A DNA stretch of 64,000 bases from Cinnamomum chago (Eukaryota > Streptophyta > Magnoliopsida > Laurales > Lauraceae). Position numbers and translations under genes: made by a program. The stretch is from assembly GCA_038049695.1 (NCBI GenBank), contig CP142454.1:75493501-75557500 (forward strand), given 5' to 3'. The first letter of the stretch is position 1. Each line of letters starts with the position of its first letter. Shown here piece by piece: positions 1 to 10,994 of the stretch. The notes below the pieces were generated by a model. The model saw nothing but the letters and a program-made list of their open reading frames with translations, had not been told where the DNA came from and did not search any database.

Positions 1-182
1 ATTTAACTAGATAAGTTCAGTACAAGAATCACTAAGTACTTGACCATTACATAAACAAAAGATTATGGTCAGTACTCAAAACAATAGGTTAGTTGATAGA
101 TAAAAAATACTTCAAGTGAAAACACTCTATCACTACCCAAAACAACAATCCTCAAAACAAAATGAAAACACTCCTAAAAGGT

Positions 183-1339
183 CTAAGCAGAATCTGGAGG
201 AGATGGAGGCATAACGTCATCATGGCGCCTACAGCTCTTGGAGATGTTCGATAGATACTTCAATGTCTTGCTCATCTTCCCTGAGACCTCTTGTCTAAAG
301 TCATGAAACTCAGTACGTAGGGTAGCAACCACCTGCTCCAAGGATGACATGCGCTCCTCCATAGAACGCTAAGGAGGGGGTTGGGGCTGTCGTGGCTGAG
401 CTGGCTGAGGCTGCTGTTGATCTGCAATCTCTATATCTGCAGCCTCTAACTCTTCATCTCCTTCTGCTACCGGGTTCACTCGAGGTGGTGGAGGAAGCCT
501 CATCAAGAGAATGTTGGTCTTGTTGAAAACTGTTGTTGGCTCTGGTCTCTCAGAGGCAGGAGGAATCACTCCAAAAGAACGAGCAATCTCGGTGATAAGA
601 TACCCAAACGGAGCAGCACATGGCTGAGAGCCAGTGATCACACGAATGATATGGTGCATGATGATGGACGGTAGACACATGGGCACCCCGGTAATCACAT
701 TATGAAGGATATTTGCCGTGTATGGAGTGACTTCTGTCCGATTCCCTTTCCTCGGGTAAATGGAGTGAGTGAATATAATGTGAATGATGCGAAGAGAGGG
801 AATCATCGACAAGGCTTGGAGGCAATTTTTGGCTGACCATTCTTCAGGGTGGCCACAAAGAGTAGTGGTGACAGACTCTCTCTCATCGAGTGGAAGGACT
901 TCTGAAATAAATTTTGGTCCATTCGACCTAGGAATGCCCATGATGGAAGAGATCAAGTCAATGGTAACTACCTCCTCACCGTGAAGGAATCTAACAGTGA
1001 AAGAATTTGCAGATGAGGCACAAATAGATTCGTACAGGCCATGGACGAGGAGGCATATGTTTTGCCACTCCAAGTTAGAATATTTCCCCAACCTATGGCT
1101 ACTAAGATGGCAGGGACATTGTAGTCCACAAGGTCTCTAACCACACAAAACTTCTCAACAATTACCCCTTTGCTCCTAAAAGATTTCACAACTGAAGATG
1201 GAGAATGAACGGGGTTGAATTTGATCTCAGGAGGTGAACCAAGCTCAGGAGAAGTGGAAGTAGATCTATGGGAAGTTGAAGCTTGACCGGTCTTGGATTT
1301 CTTAGAAGGTCTCCTCCAAGTTTGTTTAGTTCGGGCCAT
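183..1339 (-). pseudogene. Transposase_32-like 'putative plant transposon protein', broken ORF
   Basis: Read on the minus strand from an ATG at 1339. The protein starts MARTKQTWRRPSKKSK, continues through a Ser/Pro-rich linker and enters a domain with the features of the 'putative plant transposon protein' family often carried by plant LTR elements: a block around IYPRKGNRTEVTPYTA, then LPSIIMHHIIRV, then a Pro/Gln-rich tail. The gene is broken twice. A frameshift near 1085-1095 joins two overlapping reading frames. A TAG near 370 interrupts the frame, after which about 57 more codons (MEERMSSLEQ onward, coiled-coil-like) run in the same frame to a stop at 183-185. It lies downstream of a gag on the same strand and probably belongs to the same non-autonomous retroelement (inference). 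Molecular function is unknown. Odd feature: residues 2-7 equal the first six residues of histone H3. Confidence 0.65.
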
Positions 1340-2339
1340 TTTTAAAAAGTCAAGGAAAAAGAAGCTCTAGAATGAAGACAAGGCAGAAAATGGCACAACA
1401 GTTGCTATTAGAAGAGAAAATGTGGTTAAGGAATTTTGACAAACACTTGGGGTGCAGACTGTGGAGCTAGATGTTTACAACAGAATGATGCTAAGAGGAT
1501 GAGTCCAGAAGACTACAGAGATTCCTAGAACAAAAAGGAAAATACAAAACACCACAAAAGAAACAAAAAAAGTCAAACAGTAAAGGAAACGACTGAGGTT
1601 AGGAGGAGACAATAGAGGAGATGGTGGACAGGGAGAAGAACGTCTGCACAGTGAGGAAGAAGAAGAGCACGAGAAATGAGAGAGGGATCTAGAGAAGAGA
1701 AGGGAGGATTTGATCCAGGAGAAGAGAAAAGAAAGAAAGGAAAAATGGAAACATGGAAACAGGGCTCAGCAGCGGTCGACCTGCACAAGGAGGGAAGAGT
1801 TCTGTTTGAAACAGAATAGCCCAGCGCACTGTTTTAATCAGCAGCGCAGACTCGGTCGACCGGCCACTGCTGAAAGAAGATGGATCAAACTAAAATCTAC
1901 AAACCCAGTACCCCAGCTATCATACAAGCTAAAAAGTTTTTAGAAAAGAGGTTTTCCAATAATCAATTCTAAAATATTTCCTTTTGAAGAAAAGAAGACT
2001 TGTATGATAAAAACCATTTTTCAAATTCATTTTAAATTTGACAAAACCAAAAATGTGACTATGAAATCATTCAAAAATAAATAATTTGAAAAGCAAATCA
2101 ATTGATTTAGAAGAAATAACTTATAAAAGCTTTTTCAAATCAATTTGATCAAAATCATGCATTTAATCATAAAATTCCATTTTAAATTCAAAATGCATAA
2201 TCAACAAATAAGACTCAATTAAATGAATCTAAAAACCTAAAGAAATACTAAGAGATTAAAAAGAACTAGAATCAAGACCAACTAAACATATGACTATGGG
2301 AAAGGGTTAGCCCTATCTATTTAAGAAACCTTAGTAATC
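1340..2339. other. AT-rich spacer of retroelement, no gene
   Basis: No supported gene. The stretch lies between the gag relic and the Transposase_32-like ORF on the minus strand, where an autonomous Copia element would carry pol. Nothing resembling protease, integrase or reverse transcriptase could be read here. Between 1775 and 1865 it has two GTCGAC-centred motifs like those clustered in the LTR at 4895-5055, which fits membership of the same element. Confidence 0.5.
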
Positions 2340-3741
2340 TTCTAAAGGTCTAACCTTAGGTATCCATCTAAGGTCTTGGGCTTTGGAGACAATTTTTTAA
2401 ATTCCAACAACTAGAGGAGATAAGGGTTGAATTCTTTTAGACTTAACATCAAATCTTTGAGGTTTGACTATTTTAGATTGATGATTAGTCTTAGGAAGTT
2501 GGTGTTTCATATTCTTTTTATTCTTCTCATTTCTTTTAGCTTTTCCTCCCACTTTTTGTCTTTTGAACTTTATTTTTAACTTTTCAACCTTTTTCAAGAA
2601 TTCATTCATTTCTAAGGTTAAAGGAGGAAAAGAGAGAAGTTTCTTTTTGATAGATTTATTTTGATTATTAGTCTTTTTAAAATCTATCTTGGATGACTCT
2701 TTGTGAATAGTTTTAACTTGTTTGAACTTCTTAGAGTCTTCCTTGGAATTCAAAGTACGTCTTACCCTTCATAGAATTAGATTTGATTTTCTTAGGTTCA
2801 AAGATGGGTTTAGACATATGACTTTTCCTTAATTTGCACTCAAATTTGAAATGTCCTTCTTTACCACAATAATGACATTTAGTTTTGGACATTTGAGAGA
2901 GAGTGCTAGAGAAAGAGGACTCACCTTTCACAAAAGTGTTGGTGAATTTAGGGTCATATGAAGTATACTTATCAAAACCAAGACCCGTCCTATCTCCATG
3001 AGGTTTACCCAATTTAAATAACTTTTCAAGTCTCTCTTCACTTTGGGTAAACTTGCACTCATACTTTTGTTTGTATCCTTCAAGTTGAGTGACTTTGGTT
3101 ATAAGGATTGAATTTTCATTTTTGACTTTTAATAAATCATTTTCAATTTCCTTATAGTTATTTAGTTCTTCATTGGCAAGTTTTAATTCAACTTTTAGTT
3201 CATTAACAACTTTAGATCCAAGTTCTAAGTTTTTTAAATTAATTTGAGCATTAGACAAATTTTTCTTAGAAATTGTCAACTTGGATTCTAAATTGATAAA
3301 GTCTTTTTCTTGCCTTTGTAGTTGATCTCTTAGATTTAAATTTTCTTTCTTAAGCTCATCATAACTTATCTTAATCTCATTTAGTTCATCTTTGATATTG
3401 GATAAGTTATTTAAATAGATCATAAACTTAGAGTCTAAACATTGTATGACTTCTTCTTTCTCTCTAAGTTCATCTTTTGAAGAGACTAGTTCCTTGTTTA
3501 GTCTTTTTTATTCTTCTTTTAAACTTTTATTTCTCTTATCAAGCTTTAAAGTTAATGTATATAATTCCTTATAGGCTTGTTGAACATCATCTTCATCATA
3601 TTCTTCTTCTTTTAATTCACATTGAGATTCATTTATTTGAAGGTTTGAATCTCTAATAGATGGAAGAAGGAGAGGTCTAGAAGAATCTACACAAAAGTCT
3701 AAATAATCTACCTTAGTGGAATCCATTTCAATAGTATTCAT
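2340..3741 (-). pseudogene. Copia-type gag relic with zinc knuckle
   Basis: Minus-strand gag remnant in three pieces. The first part (3741-3508) is acidic and ends at an in-frame TAA. The same frame resumes and from 3423 gives a long Lys/Glu/Asn-rich coiled-coil-like stretch (DELNEIKISYDELKKENLNL and on). It then reaches a CCHC zinc knuckle, CHYCGKEGHFKFEC (C-x2-C-x4-H-x4-C), at about 2890-2850. A frameshift near 2750 leads to a basic tail, and another near 2400 is needed to reach a 'LRWIPK'-like end, a common way for plant Copia gag to finish before pol. No pol follows. The PBS at 3828-3839 and LTR at 3842-5407 lie directly upstream, so this is the gag of that element. Confidence 0.75.
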
Positions 3742-3827
3742 TCAAACACAAATCTAGTGTTATGACTCAAGGTTTTTACACCTAATCAAGAGTTTCAAAA
3801 ACACTTGATCCTAAAATAGAGCACTTG

Positions 3828-3839
3828 GCTCTGATACCA
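3828..3839 (-). other. Primer binding site (initiator Met tRNA type)
   Basis: On the minus strand this reads TGGTATCAGAGC, the standard plant PBS complementary to the 3' end of initiator methionine tRNA. It sits two bases from the CA end of the LTR (3842-5407), which fixes element orientation (minus) and the LTR boundary. Confidence 0.9.
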
Positions 3840-3841
3840 AT

Positions 3842-5407
3842 TGAAAGTCCTGCGATCCTAGCCCTAGAGGGGGGGGGGGGGGGTGAATAGGGTGTGCTAG
3901 AAATATGACCAATTTAGACCAATTTTAATTTCTATAAAATAAACTAGTCACATGTGATGATTTACCAAACAAGATGCGGAAGCTAACAATAGAAATCACC
4001 ACAAGCATGCACCATAACACAAAGGTTTATAGTGGTTCGGCCTCAATGCCTACATCCACTACCGGCTTGTGATCCAATCACCCCACCGGATTTCCACTAA
4101 TTATGCTTTTTACTAGGCTAAGCAATAACCTTTACAATGTTGTTTTTCTAGGCTCAACAACAACCTTTACAAGATGTTTTTCCAAGGCTAAGCAATAACC
4201 TTTACAATGTTCTTTTCTAAGGCTAAGCAATAACCTTTACAAATGAAGGATTTCTCTAAGAAGGTGTCTATACAAGAACACTCTAAGAGATACAATTTAA
4301 GCACAATAAAAATGCCTCTTAAATAAGCTGATATTAAAGTGTAATTTAATGTACAATCATACACAAAAATAAGCTAAAGTGTGTCCACAAAGTGTATGAG
4401 TGTTTTACTTCAATCAATTTCTAAAATGAAGCTCTTAAGAGAATGCTTGATGCATTTTAAAATGCAAGCTCACAAAATGATGATTAAAGATAAATGATAA
4501 TCACATGAAAGATTCAAACAACTTGAAGAAATGAACTAAACAAGTTGTAAGAAGATTAAAGACTAAGAACACATGTGATTTAGACAAGAGAGTTTGCAAA
4601 CCAATCTATTTTACCAAAGATGATATTGAGTTTGCTAAACATCCCTTTAAAAGCTAGAAATCATGCATTTATGAAAATACAAAGAATTAAACATGCATAG
4701 ATTTCAATTTGAATGGAAATCAAAATAACTAGTAAGATATACCTTTTAAAAACTCAAGCATTTGATTTCCAATGGCCTTCTAGCTTTCTCAACTCATTCC
4801 CCTTCTTTTGGCTTCAAAATAGTTCAAAAAATTCATCCAACAAGCCTTTCAAAAGTGGGGAAAAGGATGGACTTTAAAGCAAAAACAGTCCAACGGCTAG
4901 TTGGCCCGGTCGACCCCATGACCCCCGGGTCGACCTGGCCAAACGGCTAGTTGCCTGGTCGACCTGGGCCTGGCTCGGTCGACCGGGTACACTGGCTATT
5001 TTCCAGCAGGCCAGTTGGGCCGATTGACCGGGCACAGGGGTGGGTCGACCGACCAAACTGGCCTGGGAAGAGTTCCTGCTGATTTTTCAACATTCCAAAG
5101 ATGTAACTTGGAACTCAAGGCCAGTGTGTTTCATGCATACTAAAATGATTCTAAAAATGAAAAAAGTATGCAAGACACAAACCTAAATTCTCAATTTGAT
5201 TTTCCAAAATCATGCACAAAGAATTAGGTTTTCAAAAGTGAATTTGAAATCTAAAAACATGCATGAGAAATTCATTTCAAAACAATATGCACATGCAAGA
5301 TAGAATTCTAGAATCCAAAGTAAAAAACTAATAGCATGAGTGTGTGATCATTTGATAGTGAATGTGAAAGTGCATCCATCAAAATTGCAACAAACAAGAA
5401 CCTAACA
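3842..5407 (-). repeat. 5' LTR of minus-strand non-autonomous LTR element
   Basis: In plus orientation it runs TGAAAGTCC...CCTAACA; on its own strand it starts TGTTAGG and ends CTTTCA next to the PBS. Length 1566 bp. The left boundary is set by the PBS. The right boundary is set by the abrupt switch at 5408 into the Gypsy polyprotein, cut inside the start of the integrase zinc-binding region (after 'EIHEGICGSH'). Internal features are a run of 15 G at 3869-3883, four imperfect copies of a roughly 35-bp motif (GGCTAAGCAATAACCTTTAC) at 4110-4240, and a GC-rich patch with five GTCGAC sites at 4895-5055. The partner LTR and target duplication would lie beyond the left window edge, so they could not be checked. 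Confidence 0.75.
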
Positions 5408-7532
5408 CGATGTGGCTTCCGCAGATCCCTTCATGAATTTCATAAAGGAAATCTTTGACTTTGCTCGGATGAATACACTGGAGGTAAGGGCCAGTGAAGG
5501 ACTTTTTGTAGAGCTTGTCATCTGGAGACAACCAAAACCGAGCTGCTTTCAGCCTCATTTTGTGAGCCTCATTCTTTTCTTCGGAAAGTTGATCATCTTT
5601 CAGGTAAGCAATGATTTGGTCCATCCAGCTTGGACCGAGATCAACACACAAAATTTGCCGATGTGGCTGGAATTCTATACTTGGCTTTTCCAGTGTCTCT
5701 ACCTCTACAGTTTTTTTTCTCCCGGCCTTGACGGCAGATGCAAGGTTAGTGAGAGCGTCGGCATGAGAGTTGGGATTTCTGTCGATCTGCTTGACTTCAG
5801 CTCTATCGAACTGAGAGAGTAGCTTCTTCGCGGGGGTGAGGTAGGCCGCCATCCTTTCATCCCGAGCCTGATAGTCTCCGTTCAACTGGCTCGTCACCAA
5901 TTGTGAGTCACTGAAGACCACCAGCTGCTATGCCCCTAGGGTTTTAGCGCTACCAACCCCCATGATCAGTGCTTCAAAATCAGCTTCATTGTTGGACGCC
6001 TTGAAGTCAAGTGTTAAGGCTTGCTCAATGATAGGGCCTTCTGGTGATTGAAAGACTATGCCAGTGCCAGCTCTTTTAGAGGTTGAGGATCCGTCGACGA
6101 AGACCTTCCATTCTGAGTTGAGGAATTGCTTCCAGGTCTGTTCTTGTTCCGCCTCGGTAATCTCTTCCTCATTGCCCCCTAGTTTGGTGTCGAGTTGTCT
6201 CGGTGCCGAACTAGGAGAAACATACTCCACGATGAAGTCTGCCAAAATCTGGGCCTTGATCGCCGTTCTGGGTTGATACTGGATATCGAATTGCCCCAGC
6301 TCGACGACCCATTTCGATATTCTTCCAGAGAAATCCGCCTTTCTGAAAAGGGACTTGAGTGGATGTTCTGTAACAACCACTATAGTGTACGTCTGGAAGT
6401 AGTGGGAGAGTTTGCGAGAAGCACTGACAAGTGCTAATGCAAGTTTCTCCAGTGGCAAATACCTGGTCTCGGCATCAAGGAGCATCTTGCTCGTGTAATA
6501 GATGGGTTTTTGCTGCTTGTCCTCTTCTTTGATGAGAACCGAGCTCACTGCATGATCCGAGACGGCCAGGTATGGATAGAGCACCTCGCCCTGGCTTGGT
6601 GTAGACAATAGGGGAGGTGAAGACAAATAGTCTTTGAGTTTCTGAAGGGCTTGGTCGCACTCCGGAGTCCATTGGAATTTCGAACTTTTCTTCAAAAGCT
6701 GAAAGAAAGGGCGGCACTTATCCGAAGCTCTGCTGATGAAGCAGTTGAGTGCAGCAGCCATGCCTGTGAGCCTCTGGACTTGTTTCGTCGTGGTTGGACT
6801 CTAAATCACCTGGATTGCCGAGATCTGGTCTGGGTTGGCTTCAATCCCTCTTCTGGTAACAAGGCTTCCCAGGAATTTTCCGGAGCCGACACCAAATGCG
6901 CACTTGGATGCGTTCAGTTTGAGTTGGAACCTCTTCAGGATATCAAACGTTTAACGCAGGTTGGCCAAGTGGTCCTGTGACCTTTTAGACTTGACAACGA
7001 TTTCGTTAATGTAGACTTTCATCATCTTGCCGAGCTGAGCCTAAAACATCTTCATTACCAGCCTCTGGAAAGTCGCCCCTGCATTCTTTAACCCAAAGGG
7101 CATCACGTTATAGCAGTTGATGCCTCTGGGTGTTATAAATGCAGTATTCTCCTCATCAGGCTTGTACATCGAGATCTGATGCTAACCTCGGTAAGCATAG
7201 AGGAGACTCATTCTATCGTGCTCGGCAGTTGCATCCATCATTTGGTCGATCTTCGGGAGTGGAAAGTTGTCCTAAGGACACGCCTTGTTGAGGTTGGTGA
7301 AGTCGACGTAGACTCTCCACTTCCCATTTTTCTTCTTGACCACTACCTTGTTTGCCAGCCACTCAGGGTAGTGGACTTCTCTAATTGCTTCAGCTTTCAG
7401 TAGCTTCTCGATCTCGTCAATCACGGCTTCAGTTTGCTGGATCCCTGTTCTTCGAGCTTTCTGAATGACAAGTTTGTGCGTGGGATCCACATTCAGCTTG
7501 TGGCTCATGATTTCTAGGTCGATGCCTAACAT
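5408..7532 (-). pseudogene. Gypsy pol: reverse transcriptase and RNase H, 3' truncated
   Basis: Reading leftward from 7532: the RT start (KARRTGIQQTEAVIDEIEKL, then GKWRVYVDFTNLNKACP), RT core (MPFGLKNAGATFQRLV near 7100), connection region, then RNase H. The catalytic RT box, normally Y-x-D-D, reads YINE here (near 7010), so both aspartates are lost. Stops interrupt the RT at about 7273, 7184, 7041, 6953 and 6801, and a further stop lies at about 5927 in RNase H. RNase H acidic residues are still visible (VDGSS, NNEADFEAL, SDSQLV, NSHADAL). After RNase H comes the start of the integrase HHCC region, and the element is cut at 5408. Product inactive by inspection. Confidence 0.85.
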
Positions 7533-7565
7533 TTCATATGGGGTCCAGGCGAAGACATCTCTGTT

Positions 7566-8156
7566 CTACAATAGGAAGTCCAGTAGCTCTGACCTTTCTA
7601 GCTCGGTTAGCTGGCTACCGAGCAAAAAAAATCTCTTTGGATCATTTGGATCGATCTTGACATCAGCCAAGTCTTCAATGCTCTTTTGTCCTGGAGCTCG
7701 TCCAACGTCCTCTAGTTCTGCTTCTAGTTTTGCCATGTGTACCTGGGTCGGCTCTACTTCTCCGGGCACCACGGCCATCAAGCATTGTTTGGCCATTTCT
7801 TGGTCACCTCTGACTGTGACCACTTCAACTTTGCCGTCCCCGTTCTCTAATGGGAACTTGAGTTTCTGGTGGTGAGTGGAAGGCACAGCTTCCATGCTAT
7901 GCAGCCAAGTCCTTCCCATTATTGCGTTGTACGGTGATGGTACATCTACCACCAAAAAATCAGCCTGCATACTGGCTCCTCCTAGCTGGACCTTCAGGGA
8001 GATTCTTCCTTTGGGGTATACTGACTTTGAGCTGAAACCTATTAGGGGAGTGCGTGATTCTTGCAGATCCTCCTCCTTGAGCCCCAACTTCTTGAAGCAA
8101 TCAAAGTACAGGATCTCTAATGAACTCCCGAGGTCCACAAGTACCCTTTTTACCAT
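7566..8156 (-). pseudogene. Gypsy aspartic protease region
   Basis: The fragment begins VKRVLVDLGSSLEILYFDCF, the retropepsin-like protease region of plant Gypsy elements, where the usual form is VD-(P/T/G)-GSS. The middle residue is Leu here, which is unusual for an active site. Later parts (PKGRISLKVQLGG, NAIMGRTWLHSM) match the second half of this protease type, including the Ile-Met-Gly-Arg flap/core segment. It continues toward the RT at 7532 across a single in-frame stop at 7566-7568. It is part of the gag-pol of the decayed Gypsy element and should not be read as a host gene. Confidence 0.8.
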
Positions 8157-8191
8157 GAAGTTCTTTCAACTTTAGGGTCAGAACCAATGGG

Positions 8192-10167
8192 TCATTGTGG
8201 GGGCTTATCTGAGAACCAGATCTTAGGCTTCTCCGTCCGAGCTTTCTTTGTAGCTGGCTCCAGCTCGGTCGTCATTACCTGCTTATTGTGTGAGGCCCTC
8301 CTGGCCTCGGCACGAGCCTGGTTGCTCCCCCTTGGTGCGGGGGCTAGGTGGATGACATTTATTATGCCCTCCGGCTCATCGCTATCTTCATCATTTCGGT
8401 GCTGATTAGCTCGGACATTATTGTTGTTTTCTCCTTTTATGTAGTCCTTCAAATGTCCGTCCTTGACGAGCTTCTCAGGATGAGACTTGAGGGACATGCA
8501 ATCTTCTGTTTTGTGCCCATTCTGTTTGTGGTAGGCACAAAACTTATTTTGATCATGGGTTGAAGGATCACCCTTCATTGGCTGTGGCCATTTAAAGAAT
8601 GGTTGTGACCTGATTTTGGGGAGGAGCTTGTAGATTGGCTCCTTGAAGACCGTATTTACAGCCTTGTAGGAATTTACGGACGGCTTGGATTTCTTCTTGC
8701 TTCCCTAGGTGGGGGTCGAGACCATCACCAAGCTTGAAGAAGTCTTGTCTCGGTTTGTCTCTTCTCTCCGAAATGGCTTTTTGTCCTTTTTAAAGGTTCT
8801 GTCTTCGCACCTGAGACCAAAGCTTTCCCGGGCTCGGGCCTCGTCTTCCTCTTACTCAAGAGACTGGTTTACCCAGGTCATTAATGCTTTCATTATGACT
8901 ACGGGATACCGGACAAGTTCTTTTTGGAGCTCATTGCCTGGCAGCAGAGCCTCTTTGAAGCACATGATGGCTACTCCATCATTGGCGTCCTCGATTTGGC
9001 TATAGATGGTCCAGAATCTCTTGGCGAATCGAGTGATGTTTTCATTCTGCCTCATCCTGATTGCCATCACGTCATTATTCGTCCTTGGGATGACTCTGTG
9101 CGCCTGGAACTTCTCCAAGAAGGAGCCTTTGAGTTGGCGCCAGCTCGAGATTGATTCTTCTAGGAGTGTGCAGAACCACCTGAGGGGGAGATCTCCTAGA
9201 CTGGAGGAGAACACTCTGTAGTTTAAGTGTCCGACATCTCCCCAAATTGACATTCGCTCGGTGAAGTGTCGGAGATGTGCTGTGGGGTCCGAGGTTCCAT
9301 CATAAAGGGTGAACCTCGGAACACTAAACTTCTCAGGGAGCGGGGAGTCTCTTATCTCCTGAGAGAAGGGAGATGTGCCGAGATCCTCCGAGTCAAAAAC
9401 ATTGAGTCGGTCTCGGGGGAAACCGGCCACTTCCCTGTTTCTTTGGATAGTCTACTAGACGTGCTGGTCAAGCACCCTCTCAGATCATCTTCATCTTCCG
9501 CCCTTCGCTTCAGCCTCCCTTGGACATCGTTTTGGTGGCTGCTGCTCAAGCCTTCATCACAAGCTCGGTGGCATCTCTTGTTGTCCAGGACGTGCCTCAA
9601 ATCCTGTCCATCTGAATGAGGTTTAGAGGGAGTCTGGTTCGTCATCTTCTCTCACAGCTGCTGTCGAAGCCGATGAATCAATTCGTCCTTCTCTTGGATA
9701 ATGAGGTTCTGAGCCCAAACCTCCTCACGAAGGGGATCGTAGTCATCAACGTTGTCGTCTTCGATCTCATCATCCTCGTCAGTCTGGTGATGGGACTGAC
9801 AAGACCTGATAGGTGTCGAAGACCTATCTCGTCGGGAAGCTCCTGCCGGGGGAGCATTCCGCAGGGGAGGCGCCTGCTTAAAAGCACCTTGCTAGGGGTG
9901 CTTGATCAATTGGTTATCCTGTTGGGGAGGTGCTGTCACCCCCCTTGAAGATGATGCCAATTGAGTGAGAGGCACTTCAACGTTCGCCGAATGAGATTTG
10001 CCCCCAGACCTTCTCTGGCGAAAGGCTGGTGGCTATTGCTCTTGTAATAACAATCGCGCCTGTGCTGGCGCTATCTCCTACAACACCGGTGATGACTGTG
10101 TTGGCCATACTGGTGGCAATGGTAAGGTTTTTGATGATTCGCCATTAATTTTAGCTTTTAGAGGCAT
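8192..10167 (-). pseudogene. Gypsy gag with zinc knuckle, several stops
   Basis: The likely gag ATG is at 10167 (MPLKAKING), just downstream of the PBS. The N-terminal part is low-complexity and hydrophilic with stops. The retrotransposon gag domain is clear at 9430-8852: PLPEKFSVPRFTLYDGTSDP, then FSSSLGDLPLRWFCTL, then RFAKRFWTIYSQIEDAND. A further segment at 8578-8192 has the knuckle-like FCAYHKQNGHKTEDC followed by a basic stretch. Multiple nonsense and frameshift lesions prevent a continuous product. In function it is a capsid/nucleocapsid precursor remnant. Confidence 0.85.
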
Positions 10168-10183
10168 GGTGTTTTTGAATCTT

Positions 10184-10200
10184 TTCCACAAACGGTGCCA
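10184..10200 (-). other. Gypsy primer binding site-like sequence
   Basis: On the minus strand, two bases after the LTR end, the sequence reads TGGCACCGTTTGTGG, close to the TGGCGCCGT... PBS form common in plant Gypsy elements. One difference (A for G) is visible against that form. Position and order (LTR, PBS, gag) are consistent. Confidence 0.6.
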
Positions 10201-10202
10201 AT

Positions 10203-10994
10203 TGTAAGTGCCTAAAAGTTACGGACTTTGTTAATCGATTATAAAATTCTCAAGATTGTTATTAAGCTTCTTCTGGGAAGATTGAATGGCAGGGATCTGA
10301 AAGGGAAGAGAAGACAGAAGTCAGAGGCCTCTGACTGCTATCAGCCGAAGGCACTCCGAAGCCCAAGTTAGTGCAGTCATTAAGCAAAAGATGAGTGAGA
10401 TAGAGTAAGAATGGGGGGAATATGAGCATGTGTAAGCATAAGCATACCTTACTGGGGTTCACCTCCTACATATATATAGGCGGTGGTCACCTCAGATCCT
10501 TCCTTAGTGGAGGTAGGTGGAGGTACTGTCCCATCGGACCGTACCTCGTTCCCTTAGTGGTGGTAGGTGGAGGTATTATCCCATCGGATCATACCTTGAC
10601 CTTCTGCATGATTGTTGATGTGACATTTAGATATGGACAACCCCTTATCTATATTCGACGCTCATCTTATCTATTAGCTCGTTCTGTAATGTAGCCGTGC
10701 TTTTATTAATGCTGATTGACATCTCGCACTCACTTCAGTCAATTGGACCAAGCTGAGGAAGATAGCCTTCGTGGACGCACCTCGGCATCGCTGCCGAACT
10801 GCAAGGGTCGGTACCATTACCGAGCTGTATTAGACTGAGATGAGCTCCACTGGTACTTTTACCGAAGCTGGCTCAAGTTCTGTCCGAAGTGGTACTGTTA
10901 CCGAGCTTCAGGAAACCGAGATCAAAATAGACCTAGTTGGTACAATTATCGAAACCCAAGGCTTATCTCGGTATTAGGGGAATGCCCCCACACA
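10203..10994 (-). repeat. 5' LTR of the Gypsy element
   Basis: In plus orientation TGTAAGTGCC...GGGGAATGCCCCCACACA; on its own strand it starts TGTGTGGGGGCATT and ends CTTACA next to the PBS. Length is about 792 bp. The first part on its own strand (10810-10955) has four spaced copies of a GGTAC-N4-TACCGAGCT-like motif at about 40-bp intervals, a plausible U3 enhancer array. A TATA box lies at 10471-10478. The outer boundary is uncertain by 2 bp because of the CACA repeat. Confidence 0.7.
10471..10478 (-). promoter_or_regulatory. TATA box of the Gypsy LTR
   Basis: On the minus strand the sequence reads CCTATATATATGTAGG, a strong TATA box in the middle of the LTR. Transcription would start roughly 25-35 bases to the left (near 10440) and run into gag. 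Confidence 0.55.

Larger units (their letters stand above)
5408..10994 (-). mobile_element. Ty3/Gypsy LTR retrotransposon (Tat-like), truncated and decayed
   Basis: Minus-strand element with 5' LTR (10203-10994), PBS-like site, gag, protease, reverse transcriptase and RNase H in the Ty3/Gypsy order. The polyprotein stops at the beginning of the integrase region at 5408, where another LTR element has inserted; the rest must lie left of the window. Many in-frame stops and shifts show that it is old. The extra RNase H style (FVDGSSTS, NNEADFEAL, VVFSDSQLV) suggests the Tat lineage; that lineage call is inference. Its LTR abuts a DUF674 intron relic at 10995, so it probably landed inside a DUF674 gene copy. 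Confidence 0.85.

Noticed and set aside
4874..5056. 60-codon frame in the LTR GC-rich patch
   Set aside because: Produced by the GTCGAC-rich composition of the LTR; no start context or motif.
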